From a virus: a DNA stretch of 64,000 nucleotides. The stretch spans positions 1 to 64,000 of IMG/VR virus record IMGVR_UViG_3300023172_000008; one strand, given 5' to 3'. Position numbers and translations under genes: made by a program. The notes beneath the pieces are model-generated. The model did no database searches. It was not told the DNA's origin and saw only the letters and a list, made by a program, of their open reading frames with translations. Below are positions 42,200 to 49,910 of this stretch, in pieces (positions within the stretch are counted from its first letter, which is position 1; every line of letters begins with the position of its first letter).

Positions 42200-43553
42200 T
42201 ATAAAATTGCTCTAATTCTGGAAATACACTAACAAGATTAGTTCCGCGTCTACGATCGTATTCTGTAAACCAACGTGAGAAATCTCTACGTGCTTGTTCT
42301 AGTTTTTCAGGTTCATAATTAGTAGTTGCCATATAGTCTACAACACGTCTAAACTTTTCATATTCTAAACTACTAAACTTTGTGTTGTCATTATCATCTT
42401 TAAAACGCTCTATTAAATCTAAATGGTCTTGCATATATGGCATAAACTTTTCTTTAGGTAAAATATTCATGTCAAAGATTGTAGGTTCTTTTAAATGTGG
42501 AGTATCAAATCTAATACGTTGCCATTGTGTTGCATTTTCATTATTATATTTTACACGCCATTCTAAAATCTTTGATAATAGCAAACTAAAACTTGTAACA
42601 GCAAATAAATTAAATGTAATCATAAATGTTACAGGAAAGTTTGTATTAGTTAGATAGTAATCTAAGTTCTTTTCCCATAGTTCAATATCTAAACCAGTAC
42701 GTGTATATTCTGCACGTTCGCCCCAAGTATCTATACTTGTATAAAGTTTAAAACTTTTAATACAATTCTTTTCTTTTAGTGTGTTAATACGTTCTACAAG
42801 TTTTTCTACTAGTTTAGTTTTAACACCCATATTGCTGTTTACTTCGATTTGAATATGTGGCTTAGGATCTGCTTCCAACTCGTCGAAAAGTCTCCAAGTA
42901 CTCTTGTGCATTAAAGGCTCACCTCCCGTAATTCTCAAAATATTAAGAGTCTTGGAGACTTCCGGCCACCAATCCCACCATGCTTTCACATAGGGGTTTG
43001 ATTCTTCATTGTCATATAACTCAAACCAGTCAATGTCTTGCCTATGTGCTGTTGACATTTTATATGGTCCGTGTTCTTTAATCTCATTATAGTATCTACT
43101 GCTAAACTTAGGATGGCAATAACCGCATTTAAAATTACACTCATTACTAAAGTTAATCTCAATATACTCCGGATTTATGTTAAAATCCGCCCCTTTTTGT
43201 TTTATTTCCGTAATTCTTTCGGGTCTATAGATACTCGTAGTTTTGATATGTCTATCACTAACAAAGTCTTTGCCCATTGCTTCGATCTTCCAGCAATAGT
43301 TACAACCTTCTGGCTTTTGTCCACATAACATCTGCTTACGTTGTTCTTTTTTCTCTTTAGTGTTATGCAATGCACTTGGATTATCTTTTAATTCTTCTAA
43401 TGGTATAGGGTGCGGAGCAGGATGATAACAACTATGTGTTTCACCTGTTTGTAAATAGATAGTAGTATGATGCCACTTTGCTAAACAAAAAGTAGGAGAT
43501 GTTTCCTCTTCTACTATCGGCATTATTTCTTTAATTTTATCTAGTTCGCTCAT
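42186..43553 (-). CDS. Radical SAM protein with divergent N-terminal twitch domain
   Basis: A 455-residue protein with the radical SAM motif CNFKCGYC (Cys139, 143, 146), ITGGEPLM and the usual barrel strands. The N-terminal Cys set is changed: Cys23 (FCLAKWHH), a single Cys42 in HSCYHP in place of the usual Cys-Cys, then Cys77 and CNYC (Cys84, Cys87). The extra His residues around Cys42 (HSCYHPAPHP) could contribute a ligand. The C-terminal NLVSVFPELEQF is shared with the paralogues. It overlaps both neighbours by 4-14 bases. Confidence 0.84.
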   Translation of the reverse strand: MSELDKIKEIMPIVEEETSPTFCLAKWHHTTIYLQTGETHSCYHPAPHPIPLEELKDNPSALHNTKEKKEQRKQMLCGQKPEGCNYCWKIEAMGKDFVSDRHIKTTSIYRPERITEIKQKGADFNINPEYIEINFSNECNFKCGYCHPKFSSRYYNEIKEHGPYKMSTAHRQDIDWFELYDNEESNPYVKAWWDWWPEVSKTLNILRITGGEPLMHKSTWRLFDELEADPKPHIQIEVNSNMGVKTKLVEKLVERINTLKEKNCIKSFKLYTSIDTWGERAEYTRTGLDIELWEKNLDYYLTNTNFPVTFMITFNLFAVTSFSLLLSKILEWRVKYNNENATQWQRIRFDTPHLKEPTIFDMNILPKEKFMPYMQDHLDLIERFKDDNDNTKFSSLEYEKFRRVVDYMATTNYEPEKLEQARRDFSRWFTEYDRRRGTNLVSVFPELEQFYNEYK

Positions 43554-44437
43554 CTAATAACTCTAGGAGTGTTTTCATAAACTGCTTTAAACATTTTACT
43601 TTGTCCAGCATCGAAAGGTTTTGGACTAATCGGCAGTCCTGCTTCTCCTAATTTTGCTCCTAGTTCTTCCATTGATTCATCTAATGCCCAAGCATCCTTA
43701 TCTTTTTCTTTTTCCCACATCTCATTTAAGATTTTAAAGTCTCTAGTTTGTGAAATGTCCCAATCTGTACAATATGCTAGATGACATCCTTGCCTTGCAC
43801 CGTACACTGACCAAATTCCGTTAGTAACATCTGCACCAACGTTCATCCAAATTAACAATCTTTGGTAATTTTGCCACCAAATGTCTTTGCTAAGATCAGA
43901 AACTCTTGCACCTCTGTTTAAACTCATCTTAACACCTTCACGGAATCCTGCTCTCCATGCTTGATGCGGTGTTGAACTAATAATACTAGTGCTATAGTTT
44001 TCGTTTAATTGGTAATAGTTGTCAAAATAACAAAATTCAATATTTGTATCATCATTGCCGTCGGTGTTTTCATGTGTTTTCATATTTTTAACGAATTCTT
44101 TAGTCCACATTTTTAAACTGCCGTTGCCGTATTTTAATCCGTTAACATCGATGTGTCCACACCAACTAAATTGATAATCATCATCAACGCCCATTACGTC
44201 TAAATCTAAAACTACATTTAAAAATTCCGGATCTACAATAGTATCTCCGTCAACTGTTACAAAGTGTTTTGTTTCTGACAAATCTGCACAGGCTTTATGT
44301 GCGGCATCTGAACCGTGTACTCCGTGAACACGTTTTGCCCAAGGAATTTTTTTGCATAAATCAACATAATTCTTTTCGCAGTTAGGTTCATCGTAACTTA
44401 AGAATATAATATCTTGCTCTGCAATGTTAATCTTCAT
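43550..44437 (-). CDS. Glycosyltransferase-like protein (GT-A type)
   Basis: A 295-residue protein paralogous to the gene at 36091. It has FLSYDEPNCEKN, AKRVHGVHGSDAAHKA, and a strand ending in the DxD of FVTVDGDTIVDPEF (Asp63, Asp65). The conserved Trp-Arg segment PHQAWRAGFREGVKM also has a parallel (TWKSAFRECVKL) in the other protein. A longer C-terminus follows. GT-A enzymes transfer sugars from nucleotide donors. It is in an operon with two further glycosyltransferases and two radical SAM genes. Confidence 0.63.
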   Translation of the reverse strand: MKINIAEQDIIFLSYDEPNCEKNYVDLCKKIPWAKRVHGVHGSDAAHKACADLSETKHFVTVDGDTIVDPEFLNVVLDLDVMGVDDDYQFSWCGHIDVNGLKYGNGSLKMWTKEFVKNMKTHENTDGNDDTNIEFCYFDNYYQLNENYSTSIISSTPHQAWRAGFREGVKMSLNRGARVSDLSKDIWWQNYQRLLIWMNVGADVTNGIWSVYGARQGCHLAYCTDWDISQTRDFKILNEMWEKEKDKDAWALDESMEELGAKLGEAGLPISPKPFDAGQSKMFKAVYENTPRVIR

Positions 44438-45027
44438 TTAATTACCTCGTACATATACTTGTCAAATCTTTTAATTGTATAAATGCCAATTGGTTCGTTA
44501 TCAAATTCAAATTTACTATCAAATGGCAATACAATGTACTTACCGTCAACTAAATCTTCAAAGTTAAAAGAGATTGTTTTGTACAAAATGTTTGGATCGT
44601 TTTTCTTTGTAATTGAAAAAAACATAATTTGTTTAAAACTTACTTTTTGAGCAAGTATGTTTGCTTTTAAATCTCCGCCAATACTAAATTTCCAACACGT
44701 ATCTTTTACATTTTTAGTAATACGTATATCTGCGTCTTTAATTTGTTCTTCTTTTACTTCGTATATAAGATCATCAACATAGTAACTATCAATATCAAAG
44801 TTGTTCCTAGTTCTTAACTGGTATTCTTTTTTAGTTTTGTTATAATGTACATAATAATATGACATTGGTTCTGTACCATTAACAATACTAGATACCTCTT
44901 TTTCTTCTACTGGAATATAACTTCCTTCTTTTGGTTGTGAATTAGTAACACTAATCAAGTCACCATTTGTAGGATTAAAGATAGCATATCTTTTATCAAT
45001 AACAACAGGAGGTCTCATTGTAATCAT
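44434..45027 (-). CDS. Hypothetical protein in the glycosyltransferase operon
   Basis: A 197-residue protein with an ATG overlapping the upstream stop by four bases. It appears largely beta-stranded, with many short alternating polar/hydrophobic segments (AIFNPTNGDLISVTN, YYYVHYNKTKKEYQLRT, IKDADIRITKN, CWKFSIGGDLKAN). This could be a structural or carbohydrate-binding domain; there is no catalytic motif. It is not recognised. The start of the protein (RYAIFNPTNGDLIS) recalls small fibre-associated proteins. Confidence 0.55.
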   Translation of the reverse strand: MITMRPPVVIDKRYAIFNPTNGDLISVTNSQPKEGSYIPVEEKEVSSIVNGTEPMSYYYVHYNKTKKEYQLRTRNNFDIDSYYVDDLIYEVKEEQIKDADIRITKNVKDTCWKFSIGGDLKANILAQKVSFKQIMFFSITKKNDPNILYKTISFNFEDLVDGKYIVLPFDSKFEFDNEPIGIYTIKRFDKYMYEVIK

Positions 45028-45860
45028 AGTTTTAACACTCTTTCATACTTTGAAATCTTATCTTTTGATGCAAACGTTTTTTCAGTATAATGAAAAATGC
45101 CTGTTTGAGCATGATTTCCTATTTTTAATTTAAGGTCATCTGTTAGATAACTACCAACTCTACTTTGCCAAGTAGCACTTGGATTGTACCAACCTTGTAT
45201 TCTAGGCTTCATGTGTGTAAAACTTGGTATGGTTGCTTTCTTATTAGTAATTTTTTCTTCACAGTCTAGTATCTTTGCAACAATAGCCGCACTTAAATCT
45301 ACTGATAGTGATTTCTGATATAGTTCTTTAGCATATTTTCCATAAAATAGTTCCCAGTTATTCATAACTAGTTCTAACCAAGTATAAAATTCTTTTGCAA
45401 AATCACTCTTTTTAAAGTAATGAAACCCTGCATATAAGTTTGGCAGTTCGTTAGCAATAAAAGTTTTACGATAATAGTTATCTACTACTTCATCTCCTCT
45501 ATAAGTAAACACCTTGCTTACAAAATATAGGTCATAATTACTTAAAAAGTTCCACCAACTTTCTAAATCTTGCAATACAACCATGTCTGTGTCCATTACA
45601 ATAGTTTCATCATACGGACTAGCATGATAAATTTTCCATCTATTCTGTACTTTCCACTCTGCTTCTATTGCACTATCTTCCCAGGGGATTTCTTTTATAC
45701 AATCAAACAGTGATACATATTTTTCAGGAACTTCGTCATTGGTAATTAGGCAAATTTTAGGATCTTTTTGTGTAGCGTGTAAACTCATTGCTAACAAACA
45801 AGCCTGTTTTACATAATCGTCTTCACTGTTTTGTGCAATGAATACAAATCCTTTACTCAT
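45024..45860 (-). CDS. Glycosyltransferase (GT8-like)
   Basis: A 278-residue protein starting at ATG 45860, eight bases inside the upstream gene. It begins MSKGFVFIAQNSEDDYVKQA, followed by the DxD motif IVMDTDMVVLQDL (Asp90, Asp92), typical of family-8-like retaining glycosyltransferases. The later GFHYFKKSD and HMKPRIQGW segments fit the acceptor and donor loops, the latter including a His that might bind metal. It is paralogous to the next gene upstream, which starts almost identically (MSKGALIFARNNAQIDYIKQA minus the end). Confidence 0.7.
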   Translation of the reverse strand: MSKGFVFIAQNSEDDYVKQACLLAMSLHATQKDPKICLITNDEVPEKYVSLFDCIKEIPWEDSAIEAEWKVQNRWKIYHASPYDETIVMDTDMVVLQDLESWWNFLSNYDLYFVSKVFTYRGDEVVDNYYRKTFIANELPNLYAGFHYFKKSDFAKEFYTWLELVMNNWELFYGKYAKELYQKSLSVDLSAAIVAKILDCEEKITNKKATIPSFTHMKPRIQGWYNPSATWQSRVGSYLTDDLKLKIGNHAQTGIFHYTEKTFASKDKISKYERVLKL

Positions 45861-46698
45861 TATCAATAATCCTTGTTAAACTAAACTTGTTCATAACGTG
45901 TACATTACTACCTTTAATCCTTAAAGGCGTATATTCTCCTAAATGGTCTTTCTTTTCGATTAAGAACAAAAAGTTTTCTTTATCAAGTTCCCATAGAATA
46001 TCTCTATCAGTAGTAAAATACTTTGTTCCTGGCAGAGGTGTTGCAAAGTCTCCATGTTGATAACCATTCATAATATGAATAGCAATACTAAACACCCAAT
46101 CGTTGCGAAATGTTCCTTTATTAATTTGAAATATACTGTTATAGTGTTGCCAATTTTCTTGAATATGCTTTGTTAAGTTAAAATATGTTTCTACTTCTTT
46201 GCACTTTTTAAAATAAACTACTGTTGCCCAATAAAAGTCAACACTTGTTTCGCTAATATTTTTAAATTCTGCTACTTCTCTAAAACCTGACAAATCTTTT
46301 GCATCTTTGTATATTTGAAAATTGTGGTCTGATGTAAAACACTCTTTAAATAAATCGTTAGCAATAATATAATCGCTATCCAACATTAATGTTTCGTCAT
46401 ATGGTGTTAGATCGTATGCTTGTGTTCTTAGGTCGTTTTTAAATTCTAAGTTTTTAAAGACATTACTTCCGTCATAATATCTTTTGTTACTAATACCTTG
46501 TTGAAAAGGCACTTCAATTACTTTATCCCACACTTCTTGGTAATCAGGATACGCCGAATGCAAGTATTCAATACTGTCTGTAACAATACTTGTAGGTATA
46601 CCTAAATATATTTTAATACGTTTTGCTAAAAAGTGTGCTTGTTTGATGTAATCTATTTGAGCATTGTTTCTAGCAAAAATTAATGCTCCTTTACTCAT
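45853..46698 (-). CDS. Glycosyltransferase (GT8-like), paralogue
   Basis: A 281-residue protein with MSKGALIFARNN, YDETLMLDSDYIIANDL (Asp107-x-Asp109) and VVYFKKCKEV, all parallel to the downstream gene at 45024 (YDETIVMDTDMVV, FHYFKKSD). The tandem pair thus comes from duplication. Near the C-terminus a DGxHVMNK-like segment (SNVHVMNKF) may bind metal. It overlaps both neighbours by eight bases. Confidence 0.68.
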   Translation of the reverse strand: MSKGALIFARNNAQIDYIKQAHFLAKRIKIYLGIPTSIVTDSIEYLHSAYPDYQEVWDKVIEVPFQQGISNKRYYDGSNVFKNLEFKNDLRTQAYDLTPYDETLMLDSDYIIANDLFKECFTSDHNFQIYKDAKDLSGFREVAEFKNISETSVDFYWATVVYFKKCKEVETYFNLTKHIQENWQHYNSIFQINKGTFRNDWVFSIAIHIMNGYQHGDFATPLPGTKYFTTDRDILWELDKENFLFLIEKKDHLGEYTPLRIKGSNVHVMNKFSLTRIIDNE

Positions 46699-47041
46699 AC
46701 TCTACAAGTCCAGATACTTTCCTGTTAGTTCTAATTTTTTCGTATTCTGTGTGATATTCGTTAGTTGCTGTAAAATAAATGTCTAATGCTTCGCTATAAA
46801 AGTCATCAATTTTTTCAATACGTACAGGAATATCATTATCGTCAATTAACACAACGTTTTCTTGACCCGACTGTACCAACATATTACAAAAGTTTAGTAG
46901 TTCTTTTGTTACACTAAATTGTCCACCATTAAAATAATAGACGTTTGTTTCATAGAACTTTTCTTTTGCTACTCTTTTTTGGTTATTTAGGGTAGTCATA
47001 TAATTGGCAAAGTCTAATGCTTTTTCTAATCGTTCGTCCAT
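46691..47041 (-). CDS. Conserved phage protein, first gene of the operon
   Basis: A 116-residue, helical and acidic protein with LEKALDFANYMTTLNNQKR and a block VVLIDDNDIPVRIEKIDDFY followed by DIYFTATNEYHTEYEKIRTNR. I recall the DDNDxPV...YFxASNEY pattern from small proteins of T4-like marine phages, with no known role. GGAG lies six bases before the ATG, and the promoter-palindrome region lies just upstream. It may belong to the conserved tail-region genes rather than to the island. Confidence 0.66.
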   Translation of the reverse strand: MDERLEKALDFANYMTTLNNQKRVAKEKFYETNVYYFNGGQFSVTKELLNFCNMLVQSGQENVVLIDDNDIPVRIEKIDDFYSEALDIYFTATNEYHTEYEKIRTNRKVSGLVEYE

Positions 47042-47052
47042 AAGATCTCCTT

Positions 47053-47087
47053 TAGTGTATTATACACTATTTAGATCTAAAATGCAA
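47053..47087 (-). promoter_or_regulatory. Promoter with overlapping 17-base inverted repeat
   Basis: On the minus strand, TTGCAT (47082-47087) and TATAAT (47059-47064) are separated by 17 bases. The -10 box lies inside a perfect inverted repeat with arms TAGTGTAT and ATACACTA (47053-47060 and 47062-47069), flanked by AGATCT on both sides. A late-like TCTAAATA (47068-47075) also fits. This looks like an operator-regulated promoter of the operon starting at 47041. Confidence 0.6.
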
Positions 47088-47090
47088 GGA

Positions 47091-47981
47091 TTAAGTTAGA
47101 TTTGAACTTGGTTCGTTAGTATATGTAGGTGATTGGACTTCAACAGCATTACCAGTTGCTCTTAATTGAGTAATTGTGCTGTTAAGTGTACCCAAAACGT
47201 TTTCGTCTGTATTTGGGTTACCTGTGTTATCATCGTTAAACGTTACTGTAAATCTAACACTAGTAGTACCATTTAGTTGTGCTTCGATTTTATAGTTGTT
47301 TGCGGCATAGTTTCCGCTACCGTTTTTAATAAACACTTGTTGTGGACCTGTTGTAAGATCATGGAAACCAATTGCACTACCAGTACCAGTTCCTGTTGGA
47401 AGTGTTGACGTGTAGTTAAATTTAACTGTACCAATGTTTACCAACATTGTCATCCAGTCAATAGTTTTAGCACTAGTTCCTGTATATGTAATATTAGACG
47501 CAAGTCTAATTTCGCCACCTGCATTGAAATACTGTCTACGATGATCTGCATCTGCAAATACTACATCAAAAATATGAGATAAAGTACCATTCCAGTTTTG
47601 TGTGTACTGTGCTTGTACTCCTGGTTCTGCACTTGCTTGTGAACCAGCAATAACAAATTTGTCATTTTCTGCTGAAGTAGTTAAGTTTTCAAACTGTACA
47701 ACACCTTTTTTGTTAATAGTATCACTATCAAGAATAATGTCTGATTGATTAATAAAAGCAATTTCTGTAGGCTGTGTACCTGTTTGGTGAATTCTGGCGT
47801 TTGCTAAGTCAGTATAAAGTGTTTGCATATCTGTTGCTAACACAATAGCGTTAGTTGCTACCTGAGAACTTGCTAGGTTTTGACCATATCCGTCATCACC
47901 GGAGCCTACTCCCATTACTGTTGCTACACGAGATTGCAAGTTGTTATACCTTGCGGCTGTAATAATATCACCGACTGCCAT
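47091..47981 (-). CDS. Virion structural protein (tail-fibre associated)
   Basis: A 296-residue protein with a helical N-terminus (GDIITAARYNNLQSRVATVMG) and a beta-rich, Thr/Asn/Gly-rich remainder (VFADADHRRQYFNAGGEIRL, TGTGTGSAIGFHDLTTGP). Similar proteins beginning with the GDIITAxxYN motif occur next to tail-fibre genes in T4-like marine phages, as I recall. No enzyme motif is present. It is the last gene of the tail operon on the minus strand, ten bases after the upstream stop. Confidence 0.7.
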   Translation of the reverse strand: MAVGDIITAARYNNLQSRVATVMGVGSGDDGYGQNLASSQVATNAIVLATDMQTLYTDLANARIHQTGTQPTEIAFINQSDIILDSDTINKKGVVQFENLTTSAENDKFVIAGSQASAEPGVQAQYTQNWNGTLSHIFDVVFADADHRRQYFNAGGEIRLASNITYTGTSAKTIDWMTMLVNIGTVKFNYTSTLPTGTGTGSAIGFHDLTTGPQQVFIKNGSGNYAANNYKIEAQLNGTTSVRFTVTFNDDNTGNPNTDENVLGTLNSTITQLRATGNAVEVQSPTYTNEPSSNLT

Positions 47982-47991
47982 TGTCTATTCC

Positions 47992-48384
47992 TTATTCCTC
48001 GTTAGTACCTTGACTCCAACACCATTCGCCATCTGTGAATACTGCCCAGGCCATTGAATGTTCTTGTGAAGCCGTGAATGGTGCCCATTCTGCTGTGCTA
48101 CTTGACCCTGTGATTCTTGTGCCGCCGCTGTCAAATGCGTATCTTGCTCTACAGTTTACTCTAATATCGTTTATGTTGCCAGCACCATCTGAACTTGCCA
48201 CAAAGGTCATCATCTGTCCTTCTTGACCATTAGCCAGTGTAAAGGTTGTTCCTGAGCCGTTGGCAATCAATGTCACCGTGCCAGCAGTTAGAGGTATTTC
48301 TTGCGGAGACGCTTCTCCTGTTAGTTTTACAGACCTTTTGCCTCTTTGCGGTCTATTTGGGTTTATGTTTCTTGTGATTGCCAT
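47992..48384 (-). CDS. Small virion structural protein
   Basis: A 130-residue beta-rich protein (KRSVKLTGEASPQEIPLTAG, TVTLIANGSGTTFTLANG) ending in HSMAWAVFTDGEWCWSQG. The composition suggests a small fibre or decoration protein with a jelly-roll-like or immunoglobulin-like fold. The codon use looks a little more G:C-rich than its neighbours, which could reflect recent acquisition. It sits between two fibre genes with gaps of 6 and 10 bases. Confidence 0.6.
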   Translation of the reverse strand: MAITRNINPNRPQRGKRSVKLTGEASPQEIPLTAGTVTLIANGSGTTFTLANGQEGQMMTFVASSDGAGNINDIRVNCRARYAFDSGGTRITGSSSTAEWAPFTASQEHSMAWAVFTDGEWCWSQGTNEE

Positions 48385-48390
48385 TTTACT

Positions 48391-49878
48391 TTATACCTTC
48401 AATATACATTCTACTAGGCCTTCTTCGTCACCTTCTGGTTCGAAAGTTTCTAAAGCAACGCCCACTATATATTCACCTTTGACCGAATGACCTACACCAT
48501 CCATATCAACGTAAACTGCTTCGCCTTTGTTAATTAACCCTTTTACTCTTACTGGAACACGACCTTTAAGACCAATTGCTTGACCTTCTGCTTCGCTGTT
48601 CATTAAGTATGCTGGTGCATCTGAAACAACTCCTACTGGAATTGATCCTGCTTCTGCTGGTTCTACTTCAGCACCTTCAACATCTTCAATTCCATCACAT
48701 ACAGCAACAATAGTACCTACCGGAAGATCTGTTCCTGTAGTATATTTCTCTGCTAAGTCAGCGTATTTTGCACTTGAAGCAACACCTGTAAATTCGTTTG
48801 CAAGTAAGTTACCTGCACCATCTCTAACAGCAACAGTATTAAATGTTGACGCAGTATCTGGATAACGATAGTTAGCACCAACTTTCATTGTTTGTGCGGA
48901 AGTTGCTTCACCGTCAAATGTTGTTGCATACATCGTTGCAAATCTAGCAACGTTTGTACCAAAATCGTATGTGTTATTTGCACCTGGCATTACACCTGTA
49001 TCTTCAACTGTAAATACTGATTGCTCAACACCCTGTGCATTATCAACTCTAACGTGAATTTTACGTCCTACGTCATTTTTAATAACACCTTCGTTGTCAT
49101 TTTCAATAAAAATCTTAAGATCGTTTGAATCACCAATTGAAATACCTGCATCTGCAAAACTAACAAGTGATGTAAATGATCCTGATCCTGCTAGTGCAAA
49201 GTCTGATGCGGTATAACCGCCAAGTTTTAATGAGTTACTTGCTGTACCCCAATAGTAATCAGTAGTACTTGTAACACCGCCTGTTGCGTTTTGTGTGTTT
49301 CTTAATGTTAAGCCTTTTTTAACTACGTCAAATCCTGTAATTGCGTTTTGCGGATCTGTTGAGTCAATAGTAAATGTTGCTCCACTAATGATGTAAATTA
49401 CTTCATCGTTGACAACGGCTTTAATAATCACTCTGTTTGTGTTTGTTGTATCTCTAACTGATGCTGATACCATCTGTGTAACTGTAGTACCTGCACCTTG
49501 TGGACCAATTAGCACATAACCTGTTCCGCTGTAAGCATATAATTGCTCGTTTGCTGAATCCCACCAAAGGTCTCCAGTCGCTAAACCTGCTGGGGCTGTA
49601 GCACTAACTTCTGCACCACCTGTTGTTCTAAACTTAGAACCATCGTAAAATTTTAATTTACTTGAAGAAGAATCATACCAAACCTGTCCTGAAATGGCTT
49701 TGGGAGGTTGGTTTGCTCCGCTAAAGTTTTCTAATAAATGTAAAAAATTCTCGTTTTGAATTTCACCGTATCCAGCGTAGTTTTTACCGACAAGTTTAAT
49801 GTCCGTAGTCTGGTCTACAGTTCCGTCTTGGACTACTGTTAGTGTAGTGCCGTTGTATCTATCAATAGTATATGCCAT
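48391..49878 (-). CDS. Tail-fibre-like structural protein (paralogue 3)
   Basis: A 495-residue protein whose first 130 residues are shared with the two upstream proteins: a short start (MAYTIDRYNGTTLTVV), VGKNYAGYGEIQNENFLHLL, GQVWYDSSSSKLKFYDG and GDLWWDSANEQLYAYSG. The middle is a Gly/Asn/Thr-rich shaft. The C-terminus (SSAKYADLAEKYTTGTDLPV and VPVRVKGLINKGEAVYVD) resembles conserved tip domains of phage structural proteins. A late promoter lies before it. Confidence 0.74.
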   Translation of the reverse strand: MAYTIDRYNGTTLTVVQDGTVDQTTDIKLVGKNYAGYGEIQNENFLHLLENFSGANQPPKAISGQVWYDSSSSKLKFYDGSKFRTTGGAEVSATAPAGLATGDLWWDSANEQLYAYSGTGYVLIGPQGAGTTVTQMVSASVRDTTNTNRVIIKAVVNDEVIYIISGATFTIDSTDPQNAITGFDVVKKGLTLRNTQNATGGVTSTTDYYWGTASNSLKLGGYTASDFALAGSGSFTSLVSFADAGISIGDSNDLKIFIENDNEGVIKNDVGRKIHVRVDNAQGVEQSVFTVEDTGVMPGANNTYDFGTNVARFATMYATTFDGEATSAQTMKVGANYRYPDTASTFNTVAVRDGAGNLLANEFTGVASSAKYADLAEKYTTGTDLPVGTIVAVCDGIEDVEGAEVEPAEAGSIPVGVVSDAPAYLMNSEAEGQAIGLKGRVPVRVKGLINKGEAVYVDMDGVGHSVKGEYIVGVALETFEPEGDEEGLVECILKV

Positions 49879-49900
49879 TTCTTTTTAACCCCTATGTTAC

Positions 49901-49908
49901 TATTTATC
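49901..49908 (-). promoter_or_regulatory. T4-type late promoter (minus strand)
   Basis: The minus strand reads GATAAATA, seven of eight bases of the consensus, 23 bases before the ATG at 49878, in a 32-base gap that otherwise holds a ribosome-binding site (AGGGG). Confidence 0.6.
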
Positions 49909-49910
49909 TT

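Noticed and set aside
23066-47041. A small peptide precursor for the radical SAM enzymes, as in ribosomal natural-product clusters
   Set aside because: The genes are packed with overlaps; no gap is long enough for a precursor gene with its own start. A larger protein such as the one at 31378 is a better substrate candidate.
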